Shown here one piece after another: positions 9,634 to 18,183 of a DNA stretch of 64,000 nt. This stretch comes from Pseudomonas sp. FEN (GTDB taxonomy: Bacteria > Pseudomonadota > Gammaproteobacteria > Pseudomonadales > Pseudomonadaceae). The translations under genes were made by a program, and so were the position numbers. A model generated the notes under the pieces. The model was not told the DNA's origin and made no database searches. It worked only from the letters and a program-made list of their open reading frames with translations. Every line of letters begins with the position of its first letter. Within the stretch, counting starts at the first letter, position 1. The stretch lies in NCBI RefSeq assembly GCF_904067045.1, contig NZ_CAJFDC010000010.1, positions 404,001-468,000 on the forward strand, given 5' to 3'.

Positions 9634-9942
9634 TTAGTCGATGATGTCCAAGCTGAAGGACGGATTGAGTGTCGTGCCGGTGATCGAGTAAGAGGCGGTG
9701 GAGCTATCGTCTTCCCCGTAGTCGAAATTGTCTCCCGAGTCGTGATTGGGTCCACCCTGAACGTAGGCCCTGGCCCAGCAGGAGGTGCCTTCAGGAACAC
9801 CATATTCGCGAAGGTCAACCTTCGCAACGCCACCGGCCGTGATCACCTCAGTTCTATCTGGAGGGCATTCGCCACCGTCCCACTCGACTCTGAAGGACGA
9901 GGCGAACCCTGCTCTATTATGAAATTCGACGAGATATGGCAA
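9634..9942 (-). CDS. Small beta-sandwich protein resembling thiol-activated cytolysin domain 4
   Basis: 102-aa protein without a signal peptide. Its N-terminal AGFASSFRVEWDGG and C-terminal SITGTTLNPSF resemble the first strand and the loop-1 region of the C-terminal membrane-binding domain of cholesterol-dependent cytolysins, where the Thr-Leu pair of a GTTLYP segment recognises cholesterol. The tryptophan-rich undecapeptide is not conserved: a CWARAY stretch occupies that area. The TTG start has AAGGAA upstream at good spacing. It stands alone in an AT-rich block. A stand-alone lectin-like or pore-associated role is inference from short motifs. Confidence 0.5.
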   Translation of the reverse strand: MPYLVEFHNRAGFASSFRVEWDGGECPPDRTEVITAGGVAKVDLREYGVPEGTSCWARAYVQGGPNHDSGDNFDYGEDDSSTASYSITGTTLNPSFSLDIID

Positions 9943-10483
9943 GATATTTTCCTTTCATAAGTTTTAGTGTTTTCTTAATTGTCATGTCACGCCGCTTCGA
10001 AGACGCAACGATGACAGCATGAGCAATATTGCGGGTAACACGTTCCAGTATTAGTCCAGCGTTTTAGAATCTACGTATCACGCTAGATTAGTGCTGAACC
10101 CTTTTCCTCATGGTCGCCGCGCAATGCGCGCAACAGCGTTGACGCATTGAACCTGGGACGCTGCGATAGCGAAGCCTTCCATGGGGAAATTATTTCCTTT
10201 TAATCGAAAGTATAGATGGCGTGTAGTGACATCTTTATTCACTAGCGCTGCTCGATTACGAGGCTAGCCGCCTTTCATGAGTATGCATTTCAATATTTAG
10301 ATTTATTGGCTATAAGTAAGGTGGCTATAAGCCATTAATGTGTTTTTAACACAACGATAGAGATGCGCTCAGATTTGAGCGCACCGACGATGGTCCAGTC
10401 TTGGTTCATACCCTTTTCTGCGACAGGCTTTTCACGAATTTCTCACATCCTGAAGCGCAGATTGATCTGACAAAAGGATTTGA
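9943..10483. other. Intergenic region with palindromes
   Basis: About 540 bases without a supported gene. It contains a perfect 8-bp hairpin TGCGCTCA-GATT-TGAGCGCA at 10364-10383, and GGCTATAAG occurs twice as a direct repeat at about 10307-10332. Composition is AT-rich relative to neighbours. Confidence 0.4.
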
Positions 10484-10541
10484 CCCCATCAAACAGAAAA
10501 ACCGCCATGTGCGGTTTTTTTGTTTCTGGCTTTTGATGGGT
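10484..10541 (-). terminator. Extended Rho-independent terminator after aruG
   Basis: The core hairpin AAAAACCGC-CATGT-GCGGTTTTTTT at 10496-10520 works in both directions. It is enclosed by outer complementary arms CCCATCAAA and TTTGATGGG plus CAGAAA/TTTCTG, so the whole 58-base region can form one long stem. It lies about 65 bases past the aruG stop and would end the minus-strand operon. Confidence 0.75.
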
Positions 10542-10604
10542 TTTGTCGCGAGACGGTTTGCGACACGGTCCGTGCAGACGCACCCATAACAGGTATTTGG
10601 CACA

Positions 10605-11639
10605 TCAGGCGGCCACCGCCTGCCGTTGTTGCTTGAGCAACGGCACGGCGCGTACTGAGCTGCCCGCTTGCAATTGCAGGCGTTTGGCGGTCAGGCGATC
10701 GACCAGCAAGCTGTTGCCGACCAGTCGAGCGCGGGCGGCGGTGATACGGCAGTTTTCCAGGCGCTGGTTATGGATCAGCCAGAGCGGCGCGTTGTCGTCC
10801 GGTGTGCCGACCATCAGGTCCAGCGACTGGCTGTCGTGCACGGCACGGATTTTCGAGATATGGGCTTCGATGAGCGGACCGCCGTCGAAGATGTCGATGT
10901 AACCCTTATGGGAAAAGCCTTCGTTGCAGAGGATTCTGCGCGCCGGTTCGGCGTTTTCATGGGCCTTGCCGATCACCGCCTGAGCTTGCTCGGTGAGCAG
11001 GCAGGTGTACAGCGGCTGACGTGGCATCAGCTCGGCGATGAACGACTTGTTGCCGAGCCCGGAAAGGTGATCGGCGTGGCTGAAGTCCATTTTGAAAAAA
11101 TGTCGACCGAGGCTGTCCCAGAACGGCGAGCATCCGTGCTCGTCGGCGCTGCCGCGCAGTTCGGCGATCAGTTTTTCGCCGAACAGGTGTGGGAACTCGG
11201 CGACAAACAGCAATCGCGCGACTGACAACAGTCGGCCGTTATGACCTTGACGCTGATCCGGGCGCAGAAACAACGAGCCAATTTCCGATTGGCCGGTCAT
11301 TTCGTTGTTGAGGAACAAGGTCGGGATTTGTCGACGGATTCCCAGGCCTGCCGAGGTGTTGACCGTCAACCCGACACGGTAGCTGTACCAGGGCTCACGC
11401 AGCCCGACGGCACCTGCCAGGGCGCTGACGCCGATCACTTGCTGATCGTCGTCTTCGAGCACGAACAGGTAGTCGGCATCAGCCCGTTCTACCTGCCCGA
11501 CAAAGGTCCGCTGCGCCCAGCGTATGCGCAGGGTCAGACGCTCCTCGTTGGCCGGCAGCGCGGTGAACTCCGGGCCGGCGAGGCGTGCCAGCGCCAGTAA
11601 CGCGGGCAGGTCGCTCATTTGAACCGGGCGCACGATCAT
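10605..11639 (-). CDS. aruG: Arginine/ornithine N-succinyltransferase beta-type subunit
   Basis: 344 residues, the usual length of AstA/AruG. It starts MIVRPVQMSDLPALLALA and keeps family landmarks such as LPANEERL, FLRPDQRQGHNGRLLS and FDGGPLIEA. The enzyme transfers succinyl from succinyl-CoA to the alpha-amino group of arginine, the first step of the AST pathway, working with AruF. AAGGAG seven bases upstream fixes the ATG at 11639. Here the pair is not followed by aruC/D/B/E but is the end of an operon with a permease and glutamate-type enzymes, so it may be a second copy or have another acceptor. Confidence 0.8.
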   Translation of the reverse strand: MIVRPVQMSDLPALLALARLAGPEFTALPANEERLTLRIRWAQRTFVGQVERADADYLFVLEDDDQQVIGVSALAGAVGLREPWYSYRVGLTVNTSAGLGIRRQIPTLFLNNEMTGQSEIGSLFLRPDQRQGHNGRLLSVARLLFVAEFPHLFGEKLIAELRGSADEHGCSPFWDSLGRHFFKMDFSHADHLSGLGNKSFIAELMPRQPLYTCLLTEQAQAVIGKAHENAEPARRILCNEGFSHKGYIDIFDGGPLIEAHISKIRAVHDSQSLDLMVGTPDDNAPLWLIHNQRLENCRITAARARLVGNSLLVDRLTAKRLQLQAGSSVRAVPLLKQQRQAVAA

Positions 11640-11670
11640 GATGGAGCTCCTTGGGCGCGCAAGATCTGCT

Positions 11671-12687
11671 TCATAGCGCAATCAGCCGAACGGGGCTGCC
11701 GTTGTCCAGTTGCAAGGCGTCGAGCTGGATGGCGTTGAGCAAGACTGGCTGGTCTGCGTTCCAGTCCAGCTCGGCGATAATCGCTCGGTAGTTTTCCAGT
11801 GCGTCATTGCTCAGCAGGTACAGCGTCTTGCCTGCACTGTGTGAGCTCAGGTGCGCAACGGCCGTGCGGGTCCGGGCAATCGAACGAATACTCGGGGTGC
11901 GTGCAAACAGTGTTGGTCCACCGTCGAAGAGGTCGATGTAGCTGTTGCTCTCGAAGCCTTCGCGTTCAAGGATATCGAAGGCTTCCTGGCCATCCGGATG
12001 AATCCGGCCAATACACGCCTGAGCGCTTTGCGGCAGCATCGGTACGTAGATCGGGTAGTGCGGCATCAACTCGGCGAGAAAACTTCGGTTTTGCAAGCCG
12101 TAGAGGCGTTCCGCCTCGACATAAGGCAGGTCGAAAAAGTGCTTGCCCAGTGCATCCCAGAATGGCGATTCACCTGCGTCGCTGCTGTAGCCGACGATTT
12201 CGCTAATCACGGCGTCGGAAAAGCGCTGAGGGTGGGCGGCGATGAACATCAGTCGGGCCCGGGAAAGCATTTGCGAAGCGGGCGTGTGCTCTAGCTCGCT
12301 GTCGACGTGAAAACCGCGCAGCAAGGTATGGGCGCTGAGGTCCTGGCACAATGACAGCGCCGGCACCCCGTGATGAATGTTCAGCTCGCGCGACTCGCTG
12401 GTGAACGGGCGGTTGCGCAGGCTGTAGAAGGGCTCGTTGAAACCGGCGGTCGCGAGGACTTCCGAACAGCCCAGCAGCCGTTGACTGGCCAGATCCTCCA
12501 GCACGAAGAAATAGTTCTCCGGGCCATGGCTCTGCACGTCACTGGCAAACGATGCGCAGGAAGCGAGAATCTTCTGGCGCAGGTGCTCGGTGTCGTCCGG
12601 CAACGAGGTGACACTCTCCAGGCTGTCGCGCGCAAGTTGTTGCAACTGAGGCAGGTCGGATAACTGAACTGGACGTAAGGCCAGCAT
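11671..12687 (-). CDS. aruF: Arginine/ornithine N-succinyltransferase alpha-type subunit
   Basis: 338-aa AstA-family protein paralogous to the gene downstream, which begins 31 bases after it. The shared pattern is an N-terminal LRPVQLSDLPQLQQLA, a central ELMPHYPIYVPML and FDGGPTLFA. In pseudomonads AruF and AruG form a heteromeric succinyltransferase acting on arginine and ornithine. A GGAG lies about five bases before the ATG. It follows the permease by 130 bases. Its leader carries overlapping inverted repeats (12700-12729). Confidence 0.8.
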   Translation of the reverse strand: MLALRPVQLSDLPQLQQLARDSLESVTSLPDDTEHLRQKILASCASFASDVQSHGPENYFFVLEDLASQRLLGCSEVLATAGFNEPFYSLRNRPFTSESRELNIHHGVPALSLCQDLSAHTLLRGFHVDSELEHTPASQMLSRARLMFIAAHPQRFSDAVISEIVGYSSDAGESPFWDALGKHFFDLPYVEAERLYGLQNRSFLAELMPHYPIYVPMLPQSAQACIGRIHPDGQEAFDILEREGFESNSYIDLFDGGPTLFARTPSIRSIARTRTAVAHLSSHSAGKTLYLLSNDALENYRAIIAELDWNADQPVLLNAIQLDALQLDNGSPVRLIAL

Positions 12688-12699
12688 GGAGGTACTCCT

Positions 12700-12729
12700 G
12701 TATCAAAGGGCCTGATACCGGGCATCAGG
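12700..12729. promoter_or_regulatory. Mutually exclusive inverted repeats in the aruF leader
   Basis: GTATCA-N7-TGATAC (12700-12718) and CCTGAT-N7-ATCAGG (12711-12729) overlap and share bases, so only one hairpin can form at a time. They lie 12-40 bases before the aruF start. This could be an operator or an RNA switch between permease and transferase genes. Confidence 0.35.
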
Positions 12730-12817
12730 TTTGACTATCACTGTCGGCTTCCACGCATGCAACGGCGGTCGGCTAATCACTGTCAGCGACCGCTCGACGT
12801 TTAAACACGGCTCTTTT

Positions 12818-14167
12818 TCAACTGTTGGAAGGGTCTGGCAATACGCTGCTGGCGCCGATTCTGTTGAGGAAAAACAGGTAGACCAGGCCCGCCGCAATCC
12901 AGATGCCGCCGAGCTTTTGCGCATCGGCACCCATGTTGGAGAGGATGGCGCTGACGATGATGAAGCCGATCACCGGGCAGACCAGATGGCGGATCACCTG
13001 GCCGGATTTCTGCCGGCGCCAGTAGTAGTTGATCACGGTCAGGTGCAGCAGCATGAAGCCGCTCAGGGCCCCGAAGTTGACCAATGAAGTCAGGGTGTCC
13101 ACCGAGTTGATGAACAAGTAGCAGATCAACAGCGACAGCACCGCCACCAGGTAAATACTGATGTGCGGGGTGTTGTGTTTGGGGTGTACCTTGGCCAGCA
13201 CTTTGGGCAGTTTGCCGTCTCGTGCCATACCGAACAGCAAGCGCGATACCGCGGCTTGCGAGGTGATTGCCACCGCCACGCCCCAGGCCAGTGCCGTGGC
13301 CACGCCGGTGACAGTCGCCAACCAGCTGCCGGCGGCGACTTCGGCGATTTCATAGAACGCGGTATCGGCGGACTTGAAACCCATGCCGGCGGCCAGGTCC
13401 GTGGCGATCCAGGTCTGCACGACAAAAATTACCCCCATGATCACCAACGTGATCAACGCGGCTTTGCCGACGCTGCGGCCCGGGTCGCCTTTGATCTCTT
13501 CGGCCAGGGTCGAAATCGCATCGAAGCCGAGGAACGACAACACCGCAATTGACACCGCTTGCATGAGCAACGCGAAGTTGAAGTGCTCGGGGTTGTACAA
13601 CGGCGCCAGGGTCAGCTGACCGTTACCGGCGCCACCGTGCAAGGCGGTCCAGGCGTAGAACAGGAAAATCCCCAGCACCACCAGTTGCGCCAGCAGAAAG
13701 AGCATGTTCATCCGTGCGGTAAAGGTGATGCCCCGCAGGTTGACGAAGGTCGCGCTGACCAGGAAGGCGAGGATGAAACCGACCTTGGGAATGTCCGGGT
13801 ACAGGTGGTTCAACGCCATCGCCGCATACACGTAGAGCAGCGGCGGGATCAGCAGATAGTCGAGCAGCATCAGCCAGCCGGCGATAAAGCCGACATGTGG
13901 GTTCAGCCCGCGTTGAGCGTAGGAGTAGACCGAGCCGGCGATCGGGAAGGCCCGCGCCATGCTGCCGTAACTCAAGGCGGTGAACAGCATCGCCACCATG
14001 CCGATGATGTAGGCCAGCGGCACCATGCCGGGTGCCTCCTGGTTGACGTAGCCATAGACGCCGAAGGGGGCGATGGGGATCATGAAAATCATCCCGTAAA
14101 TCACCAGATCGGTTAGCGACAGACTGCGTTTCAACTCTTGCTTGTAGCCGAATTCTTCTATTTCCAT
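12818..14167 (-). CDS. APC-family amino acid/polyamine permease
   Basis: 449-aa inner-membrane transporter with about 12 helices. The first helix region is SLTDLVIYGMIFMIPIAPFGVYG and the second GMVPLAYIIGMVAMLFTALSYG, typical of the amino acid-polyamine-organocation superfamily, closest in feel to putrescine importer PuuP-type members. AAGGAG nine bases upstream supports the ATG at 14167 over a longer frame. It lies between the HutG-like gene and aruF in the same operon, so it probably imports the operon substrate (an amino acid or amine). Confidence 0.8.
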   Translation of the reverse strand: MEIEEFGYKQELKRSLSLTDLVIYGMIFMIPIAPFGVYGYVNQEAPGMVPLAYIIGMVAMLFTALSYGSMARAFPIAGSVYSYAQRGLNPHVGFIAGWLMLLDYLLIPPLLYVYAAMALNHLYPDIPKVGFILAFLVSATFVNLRGITFTARMNMLFLLAQLVVLGIFLFYAWTALHGGAGNGQLTLAPLYNPEHFNFALLMQAVSIAVLSFLGFDAISTLAEEIKGDPGRSVGKAALITLVIMGVIFVVQTWIATDLAAGMGFKSADTAFYEIAEVAAGSWLATVTGVATALAWGVAVAITSQAAVSRLLFGMARDGKLPKVLAKVHPKHNTPHISIYLVAVLSLLICYLFINSVDTLTSLVNFGALSGFMLLHLTVINYYWRRQKSGQVIRHLVCPVIGFIIVSAILSNMGADAQKLGGIWIAAGLVYLFFLNRIGASSVLPDPSNS

Positions 14168-14310
14168 GAAGCCGTTCTCCTTGTAAGCCACTAGGGCAAT
14201 GTGTTTGAACCAGGCAGGTAAAAACACGCGACTGCGTTGGTCATCGTTGTTTTACCGGTACAACCTTCCGTGTTTTTTCAGCTTGAAACTGTTCGCTTGA
14301 GGTCTCGGTT

Positions 14311-15072
14311 CTACAGCAGCGGCGCCAGATAATCGCTCCAGGTCTGGACGGCCAGTCGATTGCGCAACAGGTCGTTGCGCACCTCGATCAGCACCGAGTC
14401 GATGCCGCGGGCGTCGCCGTGAACCGGCACGGTCATGTCGGCCGCCGGATTGATTTTGTAGGGCTGATTGCCGGCGACCCGCAGTGGATGCCCGGCCAGT
14501 CCGTCGATCAGCCGGCGTGCATAATCCTCGGCCCGCCCGTACAGCACGCCGGCTTCCAGCGCTCGGGGCTGGCCGAAGTAGACTGGCGTGAAGCTGTGAA
14601 TGCCCACCAGCCGCACCGTGCGACCCTCGGCCACGCGGGTATCGATCAGTTCGCCAAGGCGTGTATGAAACGGCGTGAACAGGCACTGGCGGCGGTAGTC
14701 GCGGGTCGCGTCGTCGAGATTCTGATTTCCCGGCACCGGATAAATTTCGCTCTTGGCTGGAATGCTGTCCGGGGCCTGCAACGGACGGTTGAGGTCGATC
14801 AGCAGGCGCGAGTAGTTGGCCGCCAGCAGGGTCGCGCCGAGAGTTTTGGACAGGCTCTCGGCGAGCGCCAGCGCGCCGATGTCCCAGGCAATGTGCTCGT
14901 GTGTGGCATCGTCGCTCAATCCCAGATCGTTCAAGGCGCTCGGGATGTAGCGGCTGGCATGTTCACACACCAGAATCAGCGGATGCTTGGACGCTTCCCG
15001 GCTCAGGCTGTAAGCCGGCTCGGTGTAGAGTCCAAACTCGGCGGACTCAGTAGAGGCGTGCATAGTGCTCAC
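14311..15072 (-). CDS. N-formylglutamate amidohydrolase-family enzyme
   Basis: About 253 residues with the family landmarks LVCEHASRYIP, HIAWDIGALALAE, NYSRLLIDLNRP, GIHSFTPV and a C-terminal IEVRNDLL. HutG-type enzymes are metal amidohydrolases releasing glutamate from N-formylglutamate. The GTG at 15072 lies inside the end of the ligase gene upstream, and an ATG at 15063 is an alternative. No other hut genes are nearby, so the substrate may be another glutamyl or formyl amide made by the neighbouring glutamine-synthetase-like enzyme. That is inference. Confidence 0.75.
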   Translation of the reverse strand: MSTMHASTESAEFGLYTEPAYSLSREASKHPLILVCEHASRYIPSALNDLGLSDDATHEHIAWDIGALALAESLSKTLGATLLAANYSRLLIDLNRPLQAPDSIPAKSEIYPVPGNQNLDDATRDYRRQCLFTPFHTRLGELIDTRVAEGRTVRLVGIHSFTPVYFGQPRALEAGVLYGRAEDYARRLIDGLAGHPLRVAGNQPYKINPAADMTVPVHGDARGIDSVLIEVRNDLLRNRLAVQTWSDYLAPLL

Positions 15073-16399
15073 ATAGTTGGGCGGGCGACAGGTGTTGGGT
15101 CAAGGCCAGTTCCTCGGTTTTAACGGCGAAGTAGGTGTCGAGCAACGCGCTTGGCAAGGCTTCAAGCAAGGCCTCGCTGCTCCGCAAGTGGCTCAGGGCC
15201 TGCGCGAGTGACGCCGGCAGGGCGACGATGCCTCGGCGCTGGCGTTGTTCTTCATTCAGCGAGTCCGGGACTTCGTCGGTGATCGCGTGCAGCGCCAGGC
15301 GTTGCTCGATGCCCAGCCGGCCGGCAATCAGCACGGCGGCCATCGCCAGATGAGGGGAGGACGTGGCGTCCATGGCACGGAACTCGAGGTTGTATTGCGC
15401 GGCCTCGGATTTGCCGCCCAGGCTCACGGTCGGGCAGATCCGCAGCGAGGCTTCACGGTTGCGTTGACCCAGGCACGCATACGACGCGCTCCAGTGATGC
15501 GGTTGCAGGCGCTCATAGGAAATCGGTGTCGGCGCGGTCAACGCGCAGAGGGCCGGCAAGTAGTGCAACACGCCTGCGGACCAGTGCTGGCCAAGGGGCG
15601 ACAGGCCGTTGGCGGTCCCGGCGTCATACAGCAGCGGATGGCCGGACAGGTCGTGCAGGCTCATGTGCAGGTGCACGCCATTGCACACCGCGTGTTCCGA
15701 GGTCTTGGGCGCAAAGCTCAGGTTCAGATCCATTTGCCGGGCGATCTCGCGCGTAATCTCGCGCACGTTGACCGCCCGGTCGGCCGCTGCGACGCCCAGG
15801 GTCGGTCGGCAGGTGATTTCGTATTGGTGTTTGCCATATTCGGGCAGGAACATTTCCGGCTCGACTCCACCTGCGCGCAAGGCGCTGAGCAACCAGCCAC
15901 CGAACGCCGCGCCTTGACGCTGAGCCTCTAGTGAAAACGCCAGATGTTCGGCCTGGACGCTGTCGGTGGTGAGGTTGAATTCGTGCTCGAAGGCCGCAGT
16001 GATCTGCAGCCCAAGTTCATCGTGGTAGCGCTGTACTTCGTTGCGCAGCAGCGTCCGCGGGCAGGCCGCCCATGGACGGCCGTCGGTTTCGCAAATGTCG
16101 CCATGGATGAAATCCAGGGCCGGCGCACTGGCATCGGGACCGTTGCTGACCGTCACGCGACTGCTCAGGTCGGGGATCAGCCGCAAGTCACCGTAGGCCC
16201 CCCACGGATTGCTGGAGGCGATGATGTCTTGCGGGGTCAGCGCGCTGTTGGCCGGGACCCAACCGCAACCGGCGGTCTGGTAGTGCTCCAGTTCATCGCT
16301 CGGAAACGACCGGCCACGGGTCACGCCGATCAGGTCCGTGGTGACGATGGTGGTCATTGCCACGGGCGTCAGAGGCTCACCGCAGTGGGCGCGGCTCAT
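15047..16399 (-). CDS. Glutamine synthetase-family gamma-glutamyl ligase
   Basis: 450-aa GS catalytic-domain protein. Seen: an N-terminal beta-grasp part, AAFEHEFNL (metal-binding Glu), NGVHLHMSLHD (His/Glu of the active site), the GQRNREASLRIC arginine segment and NLEFRAMDATSSPHLAMAA near the end. Such class members outside nitrogen assimilation glutamylate amines (PuuA, PauA, GlnA-like ligases). The ATG overlaps the TGA of the hydrolase upstream (ATGA). Its pairing with an N-formylglutamate-amidohydrolase-like enzyme suggests a glutamylation and deglutamylation route. The amine is unknown. Confidence 0.78.
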   Translation of the reverse strand: MSRAHCGEPLTPVAMTTIVTTDLIGVTRGRSFPSDELEHYQTAGCGWVPANSALTPQDIIASSNPWGAYGDLRLIPDLSSRVTVSNGPDASAPALDFIHGDICETDGRPWAACPRTLLRNEVQRYHDELGLQITAAFEHEFNLTTDSVQAEHLAFSLEAQRQGAAFGGWLLSALRAGGVEPEMFLPEYGKHQYEITCRPTLGVAAADRAVNVREITREIARQMDLNLSFAPKTSEHAVCNGVHLHMSLHDLSGHPLLYDAGTANGLSPLGQHWSAGVLHYLPALCALTAPTPISYERLQPHHWSASYACLGQRNREASLRICPTVSLGGKSEAAQYNLEFRAMDATSSPHLAMAAVLIAGRLGIEQRLALHAITDEVPDSLNEEQRQRRGIVALPASLAQALSHLRSSEALLEALPSALLDTYFAVKTEELALTQHLSPAQLCEHYARLY

Positions 16400-17040
16400 G
16401 CCTGCAACGCCTGCAAACGATCGAGTACGGTTTGCGTGTCGGTGATCCAGCAATAGCCCTTGATCGCGTTCAGGCAGGCCAGGTGGCGTTGCTCGGTGTA
16501 GGTTGCGCAGGCGTCTTCGACCAACGTCACCAGATAGCCGCGGTCAGCCGCATCGCGCACGGCCATGTCGACACACTGGTCGGTGACGATGCCGGCAATG
16601 ATCAGGTGGCGGGTTTGCAGGTTGCGTAGCACGTAGTCGATGTTGGTTGAGTTGAACACTCCGGAGGAGGTCTTGGGCAAGACGATTTCGTTTTCGACCG
16701 GTGTCAGCGCTTCAATGATGGCGGCTTGCGGGCTGCCTTTTGGCAGGTGCATGTCCGACAGTTTGTGGTCCAGCGAGCGGTCGCGCCCGTCGGCGGTGAG
16801 GCTTTCGATGAGGGTGTGCAGAACGTTCTGCCGAGCCGTGCGCACGGCGGCCAGCAGCCTGAGCTGATTGGGAATCACCTGTTGACGGGTGCGGTCGAGG
16901 AAGTACCTGGCGTCGGGCCCTTGCAGATGCGGGTCGAACTGCGGCTCAAGCCAGGCGCGTTGCATGTCCACCAGCAGCAGCGCGGTGTGGTCGGTAGCGA
17001 ATGGCAGGTCACGGGGCGAGTGATGGGGGAGCATAAACAT
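16396..17040 (-). CDS. Isochorismatase-family cysteine hydrolase
   Basis: 214-aa alpha/beta hydrolase of the isochorismatase/nicotinamidase group. The putative triad is Asp in ALLLVDMQ, Lys in LPKTSSGVFNST and Cys in IVTDQCVDMAVRDAADRGY. Family members hydrolyse amides such as nicotinamide, carbamoylsarcosine or ureas. The start follows the RpiR stop by two bases, and GGAGG within the rpiR end serves as the ribosome site. Operon position ahead of the GS-like ligase suggests that it releases the amine or acid used by the pathway. Confidence 0.78.
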   Translation of the reverse strand: MFMLPHHSPRDLPFATDHTALLLVDMQRAWLEPQFDPHLQGPDARYFLDRTRQQVIPNQLRLLAAVRTARQNVLHTLIESLTADGRDRSLDHKLSDMHLPKGSPQAAIIEALTPVENEIVLPKTSSGVFNSTNIDYVLRNLQTRHLIIAGIVTDQCVDMAVRDAADRGYLVTLVEDACATYTEQRHLACLNAIKGYCWITDTQTVLDRLQALQA

Positions 17041-17042
17041 CC

Positions 17043-17897
17043 TTATTTTTCCTCCAGCAGGTGAGTGGTGAAATCGTTTCGTAGGGCGTCGATGCCTTCC
17101 AGTCGCTCGGCCAGATCGGGGCAACGCAACGTCAGGCAGGCAATCAAGGCTTCGACCTGGGCCAGTGCCGGCACCAGGGTGTCGAAGGCCGATGCCGACT
17201 CCACGGGCGCGGTGATCACCAGATCGGCCATCTCGCGCAGCGGCGAGGCGTAGATGTCGGTGAACAGCACGACGCGCGCATGCCGGTTCTTGGCCGCGCT
17301 GGCGACACGCAGAGCCTGGGATTGATAGCGTCGATAATCGAACAGCAGCACCAGGTCCTGGCGTTGCACATCGAACAGGCGATCAGGCAGTTGCGCGTTG
17401 TCTTCCAGGGCAAGGCAGCCCGCACGCAACAGACGCAAATGATTGAGCAGGTAGTGGGCGAGGAAGCTGCTGAAACGTCCGCCGAAGCAATACACTTGAT
17501 GCCGTGTATCCAGCAGCCACTCCACCAGAATGCGTACATCTTCGGGTTGAGTCAGGGCCTGGGTTTCGAGCAGGGCGCGCTGACTGTCCGCCAGGTAATG
17601 GCTCCAGACGTCGTCTTGCTTGAGGTGCGAGCGCGGTTGCAACAGCGCGCTGGGCGAGCGCAGGCGGTGATCCATGTCGCTGAGAAGCGCATCCTGAAAA
17701 TCGGCGTAGCCACCGAAGCCGAGTTTTTTCACCAGGCGCACAATGGTCGGATCGCTGACGCCGGCATGCTCGGACAGGCGCGACATCGGGCCCAGCCCGT
17801 TACGCGGGTACTGGTCCAGCAATGCACGTATGACTTTGCGTTCCGACGGCGTGAGGTCCAGGCCGGGATCGGTGATCCTGTCTCTGAGTGAGGGCAT
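17043..17897 (-). CDS. RpiR/MurR-family transcriptional regulator
   Basis: 284-aa regulator. The N-terminal HTH_6 domain (residues about 1-80) includes LTPSERKVIRALL and the recognition helix SDPTIVRLVKKLGFGGYADFQ. A SIS phosphosugar-type domain follows at about residues 125-260 (VYCFGGRFSSFLAHYLLNHL). It is the first gene of the minus-strand operon. An ATGTA-N8-TACAT inverted repeat at 17960-17977 upstream may be its operator. Several RpiR members with SIS domains sense non-sugar ligands, so the effector cannot be deduced. Confidence 0.8.
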   Translation of the reverse strand: MPSLRDRITDPGLDLTPSERKVIRALLDQYPRNGLGPMSRLSEHAGVSDPTIVRLVKKLGFGGYADFQDALLSDMDHRLRSPSALLQPRSHLKQDDVWSHYLADSQRALLETQALTQPEDVRILVEWLLDTRHQVYCFGGRFSSFLAHYLLNHLRLLRAGCLALEDNAQLPDRLFDVQRQDLVLLFDYRRYQSQALRVASAAKNRHARVVLFTDIYASPLREMADLVITAPVESASAFDTLVPALAQVEALIACLTLRCPDLAERLEGIDALRNDFTTHLLEEK

Positions 17898-17959
17898 CCG
17901 TGCTCCTGCTAGAGGGGGGGGGTGTTGCTTTTATTTCATAATCAGTTAAATAAATACTT

Positions 17960-17977
17960 ATGTAATTTATGCTACAT
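17960..17977. promoter_or_regulatory. Candidate RpiR operator
   Basis: ATGTA-ATTTATGC-TACAT lies about 60 bases upstream of the rpiR-like start in an AT-rich promoter region. Its TGTA...TACA form resembles the TTGT-N7/8-ACAA sites of HexR, an RpiR-family protein. Confidence 0.35.
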
Positions 17978-18156
17978 GTCTAGCGGATTTTTCATGCGCC
18001 TGACCTGAAAAGTACCGAAGCGGGGCGGAAGTCTTGCCGGGCAAGGGCTGCGTGGATTTCACTTGATGTTGTACATGGGGGCTTCGGCGTTCGGCTGGAC
18101 ATTCGTCGATTACGGCCCTGCCTATACAGAATTCAGTGATGGCCGCCTTACCTGGG

Positions 18157-18183
18157 AACGTGTCCGATCTCATCGGACACGTT
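18157..18183. terminator. Perfect 12-bp inverted repeat
   Basis: AACGTGTCCGAT-CTC-ATCGGACACGTT is a perfect 12-bp repeat with a 3-base loop, 35 bases downstream of the reductase stop (minus strand). It is a strong hairpin. There is no T-run on either side, so it may be a terminator of a non-canonical kind, or a protein-binding palindrome. Confidence 0.45.
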
